DNA of 64,000 bases. Source: Spirosoma pollinicola (lineage in GTDB: Bacteria; Bacteroidota; Bacteroidia; Cytophagales; Spirosomataceae). A program made the position numbers and the translations under genes. The stretch covers positions 2,705,027 to 2,769,026 of the forward strand of contig NZ_CP025096.1 in assembly GCF_002831565.1 (NCBI RefSeq). The letters are read 5' to 3'. A model generated the notes under the pieces. That model had not been told where the DNA came from. It ran no database searches and was given only the letters and a program-made list of their open reading frames with translations. Of the stretch, positions 35,858-44,235 are shown one piece after another (within the stretch, counting starts at the first letter, position 1; each line of letters begins with the position of its first letter).

Positions 35858-38821
35858 TTACACCAGTGCATCGAATAAAATTTCGGCGGGGTGTTGAGAG
35901 CTGCGTTTTGTGCCGTCTTTGATTTGATGTCGGCATGAGGTTCCGGCGGCTGCAATGATCACGTCATCAGGCTGTTGACGAACGGTTGGAAACAAGACTA
36001 ATTCGCCTACTTTCATCGAAACTTCATAATGCTCAGCTTCGTACCCAAACGAACCAGCCATACCACAGCAACCCGATGGAATCAACTGCACCGTATAATT
36101 CCTTGGTAATGACAACGCTTTTTTGCCCGGCACCAGCGACGATACCGCCTTTTGCTGACAGTGCCCGTGCAGCTTAATAAGCCGTTCTTCGGTTGTGAAC
36201 TGTTCGGATTTAATACGCCCTAAATCCAGTTCCTTGGCTATAAACTCTTCGAAGGTCAAGGCGTTTTCGGCAATTCGTTTGGCATCGGCCATCAGCGATT
36301 CGCCTACCAGGTCAGGATATTCATCGCGGAAGGTCAGAATAGCCGATGGCTCCAAACCAACCAGTGGCGTTTCTGCCGACACGACGTCTTTCAACAGGCG
36401 AATATTTTTCTCGGCCAGCGTTTTGGCATAGGTCAGCATACCTTTTGACAAAGCCGCCCGTCCGCTTTCGCCGTGTTCGGGAATGACAACCGTATAACCC
36501 AGCCGCTCGAATAATTGAACAGCCTTTTGGCCAACCTCAACATCGTTGTAATTAGTGAATTCGTCGCAGAACAATAGTACGGTTTTCGGTTCGCCGTTTG
36601 CGACTCCGCCAGACAATTCCCTGCTTCTGTTTGTAAACCATCTTTTCAGGGTTGTCTTACCCATCATTGGCATAGTGCGGTCGGGGTGGAAGCCAACCAT
36701 GCGATTCGCGATGCGCCGGAGCGCGGGGGTGCCTAACACGCCATTCCAGGCCCAGGGAGCGAGGGAGGCCAGACTCGACAACCGGGCAAAGTTGGCAATG
36801 AGCCGCGACCGTATAGGAACGCCGTTTGCATCGTAATAATGCTGCAAAAACTCAGCCTTCAGTTTGGCAACGTCCACGTTGGAAGGGCATTCGCTTTTGC
36901 ACGCTTTACACGACAGGCAGAGGTCGTAAACTTCTTTGATTTCTTTATGGTCGAAGCGGTTTTCCTTTGGCGAACGCGTCAGCATTTCGCGCAGGATATT
37001 GGCCCGCGCCCGTGTGGTGTCCTTTTCGTTGCGGGTGGCCATATAACTCGGACACATGGTGCCGCCCGAAGCCTCCGTTTTACGGCAATCGCCCGAGCCG
37101 TTGCATTGCTCAGCGTGTTGAAGGACGTTTTGGTCTTTATACCGAAAATACGTCTTGAAATCGGGAGTTTGCTGACCGGCCTCATACCGCAAAAAAGTAT
37201 CCATTGGGGGCGTTTCCACAATTTTTCCGGGATTGAAAATGCCGTCCGGGTCCCAGGTGTGTTTAATCTGCCGCATCAACTCGTAGTTGTGCGGCCCCAC
37301 CATTTGCGGAATAAATTCGCCCCGAAGCCGCCCATCGCCATGTTCGCCCGACAGCGAACCGTCGTATTTTTTTACCAGCGTGGCAATTTCCTCGGCAATC
37401 ATCCGGTACTGCCGATGTCCTTCTTCGGTTTTAAGGTTAATTATCGGACGCAAATGCAACTCCCCCGAACCAGCATGGGCGTAGTGAACCGCGTGCATGT
37501 GGTGCGTTGTCAGGATCTCGTTGAACTCCCGAATAAAGTCGGGTAAATCATGAACATCTACGGCGGTATCTTCAATAACGGCTACTGCTTTCTCGTCGCC
37601 GGGAAGATTACCAAGTAAGCCCAGACCCGCCTTGCGAAGCGTCCATATTTTCTTGCTGTCCTCGCCAAACAGCAAGGGGTAATGATAACCCATTCCGGCA
37701 GCCTGCATGTCGGCAATCATACTGGCCGCCAATTGCTCAATTTCGGCCCTTGTTTCGCGGGATAGGTCAACAACCAGAATAATCGGGAAGTGATCTGAGG
37801 GTGTTTTCTGGACGAAGAAGCTGTTTTTTTTCTGTTCTGGATTCGAATCGGCCCGTTCCAGAATAATATCGTCGATCAGTTCGACTGCATACGGTTTATA
37901 ATTGAGTGCTACCAGCGTGGCGCGTAAGGCTTCGTCGATGGAGTGGCAATGAACGCACACCAACCCGCTCTCTTTGGGAGGCAACGGGACAATGTTCAGC
38001 TTGATCTCGGTCATGAAACAGAGCGTGCCCTCCGACCCGGCAATCAGCTTGGTCATATTGAAGGGCTCTCCCTCGGGCGCAAATGGCTGTAGGTCGAGCA
38101 GGACGTCCAAGGCGTAGCCTGTATTGCGTCGTTCAATGGATTTCTTTGGAAAATTGAGCCGGATTTCTGCCTGATTTTCCGGGTCCGACAAAATAGCATT
38201 CGTCTTCAGCAGAATCTTATCGGCCAAAGAAGCCGAGCCGTTCTTACGACTTGCTTCGCTAACCTGCTTGGTAAAATCCCAGCCAGTCAACGGGCCAAAT
38301 TCGGCTTCGGAGCCATCGGCCAGCAAGACTTTTACAGACAATGTATGCTCGCGGGTGGCCCGGTACACCACTGAGTTCGACCCGCAGGAGTTGTTTCCTA
38401 CCATACCGCCAATCATGGCACGATTGGCGGTCGACGTTTCGGGGCCAAAGTATAAACCGTACGGTTTGAGGAACTGGTTCAACTCATCCCGAACAACGCC
38501 CGGTTGCACCCGTACCCATCGCTCTTCGGGGTTTATTTCCAGAATTTTGGTAAAGTGCTTCGATACGTCGACAACAATGCCGCTGCCCACCACCTGACCT
38601 GCCAGCGATGTGCCGGCGGTACGGGGAATGAGGGCCGTTTTATACTGTCTGGCAAAGGCAATTAAGTGTTTAAGGTCTTCAACTGTTTTCGGGATGGCAA
38701 CAGCCGTAGGCATTTCCCGGTAAGCTGACGCATCGGTTGCATAAAGGGTACGGTGTGTATTGTCGTCAAAAAGGTCGCCTGATAATTGGGCAGCCAACGC
38801 GCGAAGGTCTTCTATATTCAT
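35858..38821 (-). CDS. FAD-linked oxidase / 4Fe-4S fusion, D-lactate dehydrogenase-like
   Basis: This 987-aa cytoplasmic or membrane-associated enzyme oxidises a 2-hydroxy acid, probably D-lactate. The N-terminal FAD_binding_4 domain has PRTAGTSLAGQVVGSGIVVD near 60-80 and GGMVGNNSCGSNSV near 130. The FAD-oxidase C domain follows (about 270-530, EHGDGRLRGEFI). Then come two ferredoxin-like Cys clusters (CNGSGDCRK from Cys573, and CLSCKACKSECPSNVD near 633-648) and the CCG-type domain with LIPSGCCGMAGSFGYE near 915. This GlcD-plus-GlpC fusion is typical of Bacteroidota and Proteobacteria. It is monocistronic on the minus strand. Confidence 0.92.
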   Translation of the reverse strand: MNIEDLRALAAQLSGDLFDDNTHRTLYATDASAYREMPTAVAIPKTVEDLKHLIAFARQYKTALIPRTAGTSLAGQVVGSGIVVDVSKHFTKILEINPEERWVRVQPGVVRDELNQFLKPYGLYFGPETSTANRAMIGGMVGNNSCGSNSVVYRATREHTLSVKVLLADGSEAEFGPLTGWDFTKQVSEASRKNGSASLADKILLKTNAILSDPENQAEIRLNFPKKSIERRNTGYALDVLLDLQPFAPEGEPFNMTKLIAGSEGTLCFMTEIKLNIVPLPPKESGLVCVHCHSIDEALRATLVALNYKPYAVELIDDIILERADSNPEQKKNSFFVQKTPSDHFPIILVVDLSRETRAEIEQLAASMIADMQAAGMGYHYPLLFGEDSKKIWTLRKAGLGLLGNLPGDEKAVAVIEDTAVDVHDLPDFIREFNEILTTHHMHAVHYAHAGSGELHLRPIINLKTEEGHRQYRMIAEEIATLVKKYDGSLSGEHGDGRLRGEFIPQMVGPHNYELMRQIKHTWDPDGIFNPGKIVETPPMDTFLRYEAGQQTPDFKTYFRYKDQNVLQHAEQCNGSGDCRKTEASGGTMCPSYMATRNEKDTTRARANILREMLTRSPKENRFDHKEIKEVYDLCLSCKACKSECPSNVDVAKLKAEFLQHYYDANGVPIRSRLIANFARLSSLASLAPWAWNGVLGTPALRRIANRMVGFHPDRTMPMMGKTTLKRWFTNRSRELSGGVANGEPKTVLLFCDEFTNYNDVEVGQKAVQLFERLGYTVVIPEHGESGRAALSKGMLTYAKTLAEKNIRLLKDVVSAETPLVGLEPSAILTFRDEYPDLVGESLMADAKRIAENALTFEEFIAKELDLGRIKSEQFTTEERLIKLHGHCQQKAVSSLVPGKKALSLPRNYTVQLIPSGCCGMAGSFGYEAEHYEVSMKVGELVLFPTVRQQPDDVIIAAAGTSCRHQIKDGTKRSSQHPAEILFDALV

Positions 38822-39323
38822 AGAAATAGACTGGTATCTGTTGGAGGGTAACCAGTAAATAAAATTTCAGCAAAATTAACTGTAAATACGACAAACATAT
38901 AAGCCTATACGTTCCTATTAGATTTTGCTGGTTTATAGCAAAAAAGTCATACTTACTTTTATATTAGTATATAACGTAAATTCTGCTAGTCAGCTACTTA
39001 TCTAGCGCTGCTCCTTTTGTACTCGTTAAATAATTTAAATTAAAGAACGAAGTTTATAAGGTACGTATAATACAATTTTGACACAAATTAATTCGATTTT
39101 AACTGAAACCAATTTGGGTTTTTATCGTTTGCATATGTACTTTGCTAGATACATAGAGTTTGTGTACTACTGATTTTGAGCAAGTTGCTAACTATTAGAC
39201 AGTTATAATTCTGAAGAGAATACTGGCTTTTCAAACGCAAAAATAACCACAATCACAGTCACATTAAGCTATGTATGTATTTTACTATTTACTCTCGTTT
39301 ATTTCACAATTTAGCGTTAACCT
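38822..39323. other. AT-rich intergenic space upstream of the first susC
   Basis: This 502-base stretch holds no gene. It separates the divergent FAD/Fe-S gene and the susC1 gene. Beyond the promoter at 39073-39144 I see no hairpin or long open frame. The last ten bases before the ATG (GTTAACCTATG) match the same position in front of susC2 (GTAAACCTATG). Confidence 0.5.
39073..39144 (+). promoter_or_regulatory. susC1 promoter: direct repeats, TTTG (-33) and TACTTTG (-7)
   Basis: CAATTTTGAC at 39073-39082 is repeated as CGATTTTAAC at 39094-39103, start-to-start spacing 21 bp. TTTG at 39113-39116 and TACTTTG at 39138-39144 follow, with 21 bases between. The same elements, in the same order and nearly the same spacing, lie upstream of susC2 (48043-48113). 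The predicted leader of susC1 is about 175 nt. Confidence 0.6.
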
Positions 39324-42300
39324 ATGATGGAAAAATCCTACAAGAAAAGTCGCTTTGGCGGTAACGTAGGTCAGGTCGGGATTACTCAACTCCCGGTATT
39401 CAATTGGAAAGGCCTCCAACGTTTTGTAATGGCACTGGCACTTTTAGGGTTGCTCGGCAATCAGGCAGCATGGGCGCAGGAGCGTACCGTGACAGGAAAA
39501 GTGACAGACCCAACGGGCTCGGTTTTGCCGGGTGTTAGTATTCAGGTTAAAGGCACACAGCGCGGCACGAACACAAACGGTGATGGGGTGTACACGCTCA
39601 CCAACGTGCCCGACAATGCCACGCTGGTGCTGAGTTTTATTGGCTACACAACCCAGGAAGTTGCTGTGGGCAATCGCACGACCGTAGATGTCAAATTGGC
39701 TGATGATACCAAAGCACTGCAAGAAGTTGTAGTTGTTGGTTATGGTACTCAGAAAGCGAAAGACGTTACCGGATCGGTAGCAACGTTAGGACCGAAAGAC
39801 TTCAACAAAGGGGTCATCTCATCGCCCGAGCAACTGTTGCAGGGCCGTGTGGCGGGTGTTCAAATCACGCCAGCCAGTGGTGAGCCGGGTGCTGCCAACA
39901 ACATCCAGATTCGGGGGGCGGTTTCGCTTCGGGGTGGTAATACACCTTTGTACGTTATTGACGGCGTTCCGCTCGATGGGGGGGACTTCAGCAATGGTAC
40001 GCCCGATTTCGGTACGGGTACAACTACGGCGCGTAACCCGTTGTCGTTTTTGAACCCGAGCGACATTGAAAATATTTCGGTCCTGAAAGATGCCTCTGCT
40101 GCGGCTATTTATGGAGCGCGGGGTGCCAATGGTGTTGTGCTGATCACCACGCGCAAAGGGCGGGCTGGTGCACCACAATTCAATTTCTCGGCATCGGCGG
40201 CTGTTTCTTCTTCACTGAAGAAATACGATTTATTATCGCCTACCGATTTTCTGGCGGGGGTGAAGGCCGCTGGTGGCGATCCAACCTTGTCGACTGTAAA
40301 TGCGGGAGCCAATACAAACTGGCAGAATGAGATTCTACGCACCAGTGTTTCGCAAATTTACAACGCCAGTTTTGGTGGTGGTACGAATGACACCCGTTAC
40401 CTTTTCTCATTGGGTTATCAGGATCAACAGGGACTTGTGAAAGGCACGGGTCAGCAACGTATTACGGGGCGTATCAATGCATCGCAGGATTTATTCAACA
40501 AGAAAGTGACGCTGGCTGTAAATGCGACCACATCTTCTGTTACTGATGCCTATGCGTTAACGGGAAATCAGGCGGGTGCCCTAGGGAACCTGTTCGGTGC
40601 CATGATTGGGGCCAATCCTACCTATCCGGTCTTCAGGAACACAAGTGATACCTCGGCATACTACCAGTTAGCGGGTGGTTCGTACCGTAACCCGCGGGCT
40701 ATGCTGGACTATTACCACGACAAGGGCGTAACAAACCGCACACTAGCCAACGTCAGTGCTACCTGGAACGTATTGCCCGGCCTGTCGCTTAAGGCAAACT
40801 TCGGCGTCGATAATTCAGCTTCGACCCGCACAACCTCTATCGACTCACGCTTGAACGGCCAGTTCACAGTTCCCCTGGGTTCTGTAACGAATCAGGTCTT
40901 TGCCGATGCAACCACGGGTTTAGGCGGGGCGGCTTATATCAATTCGCTGAATCGTCTGTCTAAACTGGTTGAATACACAGCAAACTACAACCGCGACCTT
41001 GGTCCCGGTAAACTGGAAGCTGTTGCTGGTTTTGCCTATCAAACGTTCGGTACAAGAACCAGCTATGTAGCTGCCAGCCGTTTTCCCTTCGATGAATCGG
41101 TTATTTCATATACCGATAATATAGGAGCGGCAAATACACTGACCGGAACGGCCATTGGTGGTGGTTCGTCGCGCTCGCAGAATGACTTACAGTCGTATTT
41201 CGCCCGGGCCAATTACAATTTTAAAGAGAAGTATCTGCTGACGGCTACCGTACGGGTCGATGGTTCGTCGCGTTTCGGGGTGAATAATAAGTATGGTACG
41301 TTCCCATCGGTGGCGGGTGCGTGGCGGATTTCGCAGGAGAGCTTTATCCCGAAAAGTATTTTCGATGACCTGAAAATTCGGGCTAACTACGGGATCGTAG
41401 GTAACCAGGATTTCACGGGTGGTGCGTCGAAAATTATCTATACGTATAACAGTTCAGGATCGCAGATTCAGCAGAACAACCCGAATCCAGACCTTAAGTG
41501 GGAGCAAAATACAACCACTGGACTCGGTATCGACTTTAGTGTGCTGAAAGGTCAGTTGTCGGGTTCGATTGATTATTATCACCGGGCTGGATCAAACACG
41601 CTCCTTCAGGTATTCTATGCACAACCGGCTCCTGTAAACTACAAGTGGATCAACCTGCCAGGGCAAATAGTTAGTCAGGGTATTGAGTTAAACCTGATCT
41701 ATCAGGTTGTGCAAAAGGCACAATTTGGCTGGGAGGCTGTATTTAACCTGACAACGCTCAACATCAAAGCGCAGGACATCGGTACAGATCAGGCCGTTGG
41801 AGCTGTTAGCGGACAGGGTCTTTCGGGCGCCTATGCAGAACGTATTACGAATGGATATGCACCATTTTCATTCTTCATTCCTCAGTTCACCGGCTTCGAT
41901 TCCAATGGGTACTCAACCTATGCCGACAATGGCCGGTCTACGTATCAGGGAAGCCCATTTGCCAAATTACGTCTGGGTTTAACCAATAACTTTACGTTTG
42001 GCCTGTGGACTGCCAGCCTGTTTGTGAACGGTCAGTTTGGCGGCAAAATCTACAACAATACGGCTAATGCGCTGTTTGCAAAAGGTGCTCTAAAGAACGC
42101 CCGGAACGTGACGTATGATGTAGCGAACAGTACGGAGAATGGCCTAAATCCTGCCTCAGTATCGACCCGGTTCCTTGAGAAAAGCGATTATGTACGGATT
42201 ACCAATCTAACGATTTCCCGCCGATTTGATCTGCCTCAGGGTGGATTTGCCAAGTCGCTGTCATTGTCGCTCACTGGCCAGAACCTGTTTATCTTCACGG

Positions 42301-42437
42301 GATATACGGGCTTGAACCCAGATGTGAACACGGTGACTTACAATGGAAATGGTAATGGTATTCCATCGCTGGGTATCGACTATACGCCTTATCCAACGCC
42401 CCGCACAGTGACGTTAGGTTTAAATGTTGGGTTCTAA
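39324..42437 (+). CDS. SusC/RagA-type TonB-linked outer-membrane transporter (locus 1)
   Basis: This 1037-aa SusC-like barrel imports oligomers captured by its SusD partner. Residues 1-29 form an unusual polar extension (SYKKSRFGGNVGQVG at 5-19), then a signal peptide with cleavage after AWA at 49-51. Next come a carboxypeptidase-regulatory-like domain (TVTGKVTDPTGSVLPGVSI, about 55-130), the TonB box and plug start (EVVVVGYGTQKAKDVTGS), the plug with SDIENISVLKDASAAAIYG near 245-265, and the barrel ending in LGLNVGF. The gene starts a plus-strand cluster susC-susD-CRTAC1-like. Substrate unknown; no carbohydrate-active enzyme is nearby. Confidence 0.96.
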   Translation: MMEKSYKKSRFGGNVGQVGITQLPVFNWKGLQRFVMALALLGLLGNQAAWAQERTVTGKVTDPTGSVLPGVSIQVKGTQRGTNTNGDGVYTLTNVPDNATLVLSFIGYTTQEVAVGNRTTVDVKLADDTKALQEVVVVGYGTQKAKDVTGSVATLGPKDFNKGVISSPEQLLQGRVAGVQITPASGEPGAANNIQIRGAVSLRGGNTPLYVIDGVPLDGGDFSNGTPDFGTGTTTARNPLSFLNPSDIENISVLKDASAAAIYGARGANGVVLITTRKGRAGAPQFNFSASAAVSSSLKKYDLLSPTDFLAGVKAAGGDPTLSTVNAGANTNWQNEILRTSVSQIYNASFGGGTNDTRYLFSLGYQDQQGLVKGTGQQRITGRINASQDLFNKKVTLAVNATTSSVTDAYALTGNQAGALGNLFGAMIGANPTYPVFRNTSDTSAYYQLAGGSYRNPRAMLDYYHDKGVTNRTLANVSATWNVLPGLSLKANFGVDNSASTRTTSIDSRLNGQFTVPLGSVTNQVFADATTGLGGAAYINSLNRLSKLVEYTANYNRDLGPGKLEAVAGFAYQTFGTRTSYVAASRFPFDESVISYTDNIGAANTLTGTAIGGGSSRSQNDLQSYFARANYNFKEKYLLTATVRVDGSSRFGVNNKYGTFPSVAGAWRISQESFIPKSIFDDLKIRANYGIVGNQDFTGGASKIIYTYNSSGSQIQQNNPNPDLKWEQNTTTGLGIDFSVLKGQLSGSIDYYHRAGSNTLLQVFYAQPAPVNYKWINLPGQIVSQGIELNLIYQVVQKAQFGWEAVFNLTTLNIKAQDIGTDQAVGAVSGQGLSGAYAERITNGYAPFSFFIPQFTGFDSNGYSTYADNGRSTYQGSPFAKLRLGLTNNFTFGLWTASLFVNGQFGGKIYNNTANALFAKGALKNARNVTYDVANSTENGLNPASVSTRFLEKSDYVRITNLTISRRFDLPQGGFAKSLSLSLTGQNLFIFTGYTGLNPDVNTVTYNGNGNGIPSLGIDYTPYPTPRTVTLGLNVGF

Positions 42438-42448
42438 TCAACCATCAG

Positions 42449-42496
42449 GCTATCTGGTATTTTGACTCTGTTTTAGGTGTCAAAATACCAGATAGC
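42449..42496 (+). promoter_or_regulatory. intercistronic hairpin between susC1 and susD1
   Basis: A perfect 18-bp stem (42449-42466 with 42479-42496, 12-base loop) lies 12 bases past the susC1 stop and 28 bases before the susD1 ATG. No T-run follows, so it is more likely an mRNA-stability or attenuation element than a full terminator. An analogous hairpin lies between susC2 and susD2. Confidence 0.7.
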
Positions 42497-42524
42497 AAAC
42501 AGACTACTTACAATTTTCAACGAC

Positions 42525-44117
42525 ATGAATTCATTTAAATATCAGACCATTGGCTTATTGACAGGCACTATATTGCTTGGCAGTGTTGGCATCAATGGTT
42601 GTACCAATCTGGACGATAAAGTGTTCGGGTCATTATCATCGACTGATGCTACCGTAGGTGCTATCAGGTTAGACCCAACGGCTACCCTACAGGGAGCTTA
42701 TCAGGCATTGAATGCCATTGCTACCAACCAGGGCCGCGCCTATTCTTTACAGGAACACCCGTCCGATGAGATGATGGGACCGACCCGGGGTACTGACTGG
42801 GACGATTTCGGCGTCTGGCGTAAACTACACCAGCATACTTGGGATTCGCAGCACGTGGAGATTCTGAATGCCTGGAATGACCTGAACACAGGTGCTTTTC
42901 GCGCTACGCAGGCAGTTTTTGCTGCTGGCTCTAATGCCCAACTGGTTGCACAGGCGCAGTTTTTGCGTGGCTTCTTCACATCAAGTATTGTCGATTTGTG
43001 GGGTCGGGTGCCGGTTCGTCAGGTGACCGATGCCGCCGATGCCAATCCACAGGTGTTGAGTCGGCAAGCGGCTACTAACTTTGTTCTTAGCGATTTACGG
43101 GCGGCTTTCAATGTATTGCCAGCCTATACGCAGGCAACAGCCAATGTGGCAAGCAAAGAAGCCGCAGCGGCCATGCTCGCTAAAATGTATTTGAACCGGG
43201 CGGTATACAATCAGCCGTCTTCTACGCCAGCGGGTCCGTTCACGTTTGTTAAAGCAGACATGGATTCGGCCGTATATTTTGCCAATCAGGTCATTGCATC
43301 CGGCAAATTTGCGTTGACAACGAAAGGAAATTACTACGATAATTTTCACTGGGATAACGACCAACGCTCCAAGGAGTTGATCTTCACGATTCAGAACACT
43401 TCAACGGCGCAGCCAGGTAGCGTTCAGAACCGCTATTTCATGACAGAGCACTACAATCAATATATTGGTGCCTGGAATGGATTTACTACGCTGGCGGACT
43501 TCTACAATAGTTTTGAGGCTACTGATGAACGGCGTGGTGCACAACCTGCCGATTTGACCCCGGCAACAGGTATTACCGCCGGATTCCAGGTTGGTCAACA
43601 ATATGGTCCTACCAAGGGAACAGCCGCTGCGCCCCAATTAAAAGATCGCAGCGGCAACCCGCTGGTCTTTACACCACAGGTCAATATTGCGTTAGCGAAT
43701 GAAGTGCAGGGTATCCGGGTCGTCAAGTACCTGCCCAACCCGCTCACATACAATAACCCAACCAATGACTATGTATTCCTGCGGTATGCCGATGTATTGC
43801 TGATGAAGGCAGAAGCTATTCTACGTGGTGGTACTGATTCGCAGGGTCAAACAGCCGCTGCCATTGTCAATAATCTCCGCCTAACGCGTGGTGCTTCGGC
43901 TATTTCTACGGTTGATTTGCCCGCTTTGCTGGCTGAGCGTGGTCGTGAATTGTACTGGGAAGGCTGGCGCCGGAGCGATGAAATTCGCTTTGGTACGTTC
44001 CTGAATCCTGTTGATCAGCGGCCAACTACATCGCCTGCAACGGCTGTGTTGTTCCCTTTCCCACAACAAGCAATTGACAGTAACCCGAATTTGCAGCCGC
44101 AGAATGCAGGCTATTAG
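42525..44117 (+). CDS. SusD/RagB family surface lipoprotein (locus 1)
   Basis: This 530-aa lipoprotein covers its SusC barrel and binds the substrate. The ATG at 42525 is chosen since an upstream GTG frame overlaps the hairpin. The signal peptide ends at LGSVGINGC with lipid Cys at residue 26, followed by TNLDDK, acidic residues that fit the Bacteroidota surface-export signal. The SusD fold is shown by the N-terminal tetratricopeptide-like region, FLRGFFTSSIVDLWGRVPV near 155, and the C-terminal NDYVFLRYADVLLMKAEAIL and ELLAERGRELYWEGWRRSDEIRFG-type block (AERGRELYWEGWRRSDEIRF). It is cotranscribed with susC1. Confidence 0.95.
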   Translation: MNSFKYQTIGLLTGTILLGSVGINGCTNLDDKVFGSLSSTDATVGAIRLDPTATLQGAYQALNAIATNQGRAYSLQEHPSDEMMGPTRGTDWDDFGVWRKLHQHTWDSQHVEILNAWNDLNTGAFRATQAVFAAGSNAQLVAQAQFLRGFFTSSIVDLWGRVPVRQVTDAADANPQVLSRQAATNFVLSDLRAAFNVLPAYTQATANVASKEAAAAMLAKMYLNRAVYNQPSSTPAGPFTFVKADMDSAVYFANQVIASGKFALTTKGNYYDNFHWDNDQRSKELIFTIQNTSTAQPGSVQNRYFMTEHYNQYIGAWNGFTTLADFYNSFEATDERRGAQPADLTPATGITAGFQVGQQYGPTKGTAAAPQLKDRSGNPLVFTPQVNIALANEVQGIRVVKYLPNPLTYNNPTNDYVFLRYADVLLMKAEAILRGGTDSQGQTAAAIVNNLRLTRGASAISTVDLPALLAERGRELYWEGWRRSDEIRFGTFLNPVDQRPTTSPATAVLFPFPQQAIDSNPNLQPQNAGY

Positions 44118-44142
44118 GGTTTAATTAACTGGTAAATGAATT

Positions 44143-44181
44143 ATCAAACAGCAGCCTGATTGTGGGCTGCTGTTTGATTTT
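44143..44181 (+). terminator. rho-independent terminator after susD1
   Basis: A perfect 14-bp stem (44143-44156 with 44165-44178, 8-base loop) is followed by TTTGTTATG. It lies 25 bases after the susD1 stop and 58 bases before the CRTAC1-like gene, so that gene is probably only partly cotranscribed with susCD. Confidence 0.8.
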
Positions 44182-44235
44182 GTTATGGGCCTATTTGCCG
44201 CACGACACCGGCCAGTGTAGCGTTATTATAATACT

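Noticed and set aside
36839-37546. 235-aa plus-strand frame
   Set aside because: It is antisense to the FAD/Fe-S gene, whose Cys clusters are encoded on the minus strand.
44190-44235. CTATTTGCC upstream of CRTAC1-like copy 1 considered as a -7 box
   Set aside because: It lacks the two-base spacer of TAnnTTTG.
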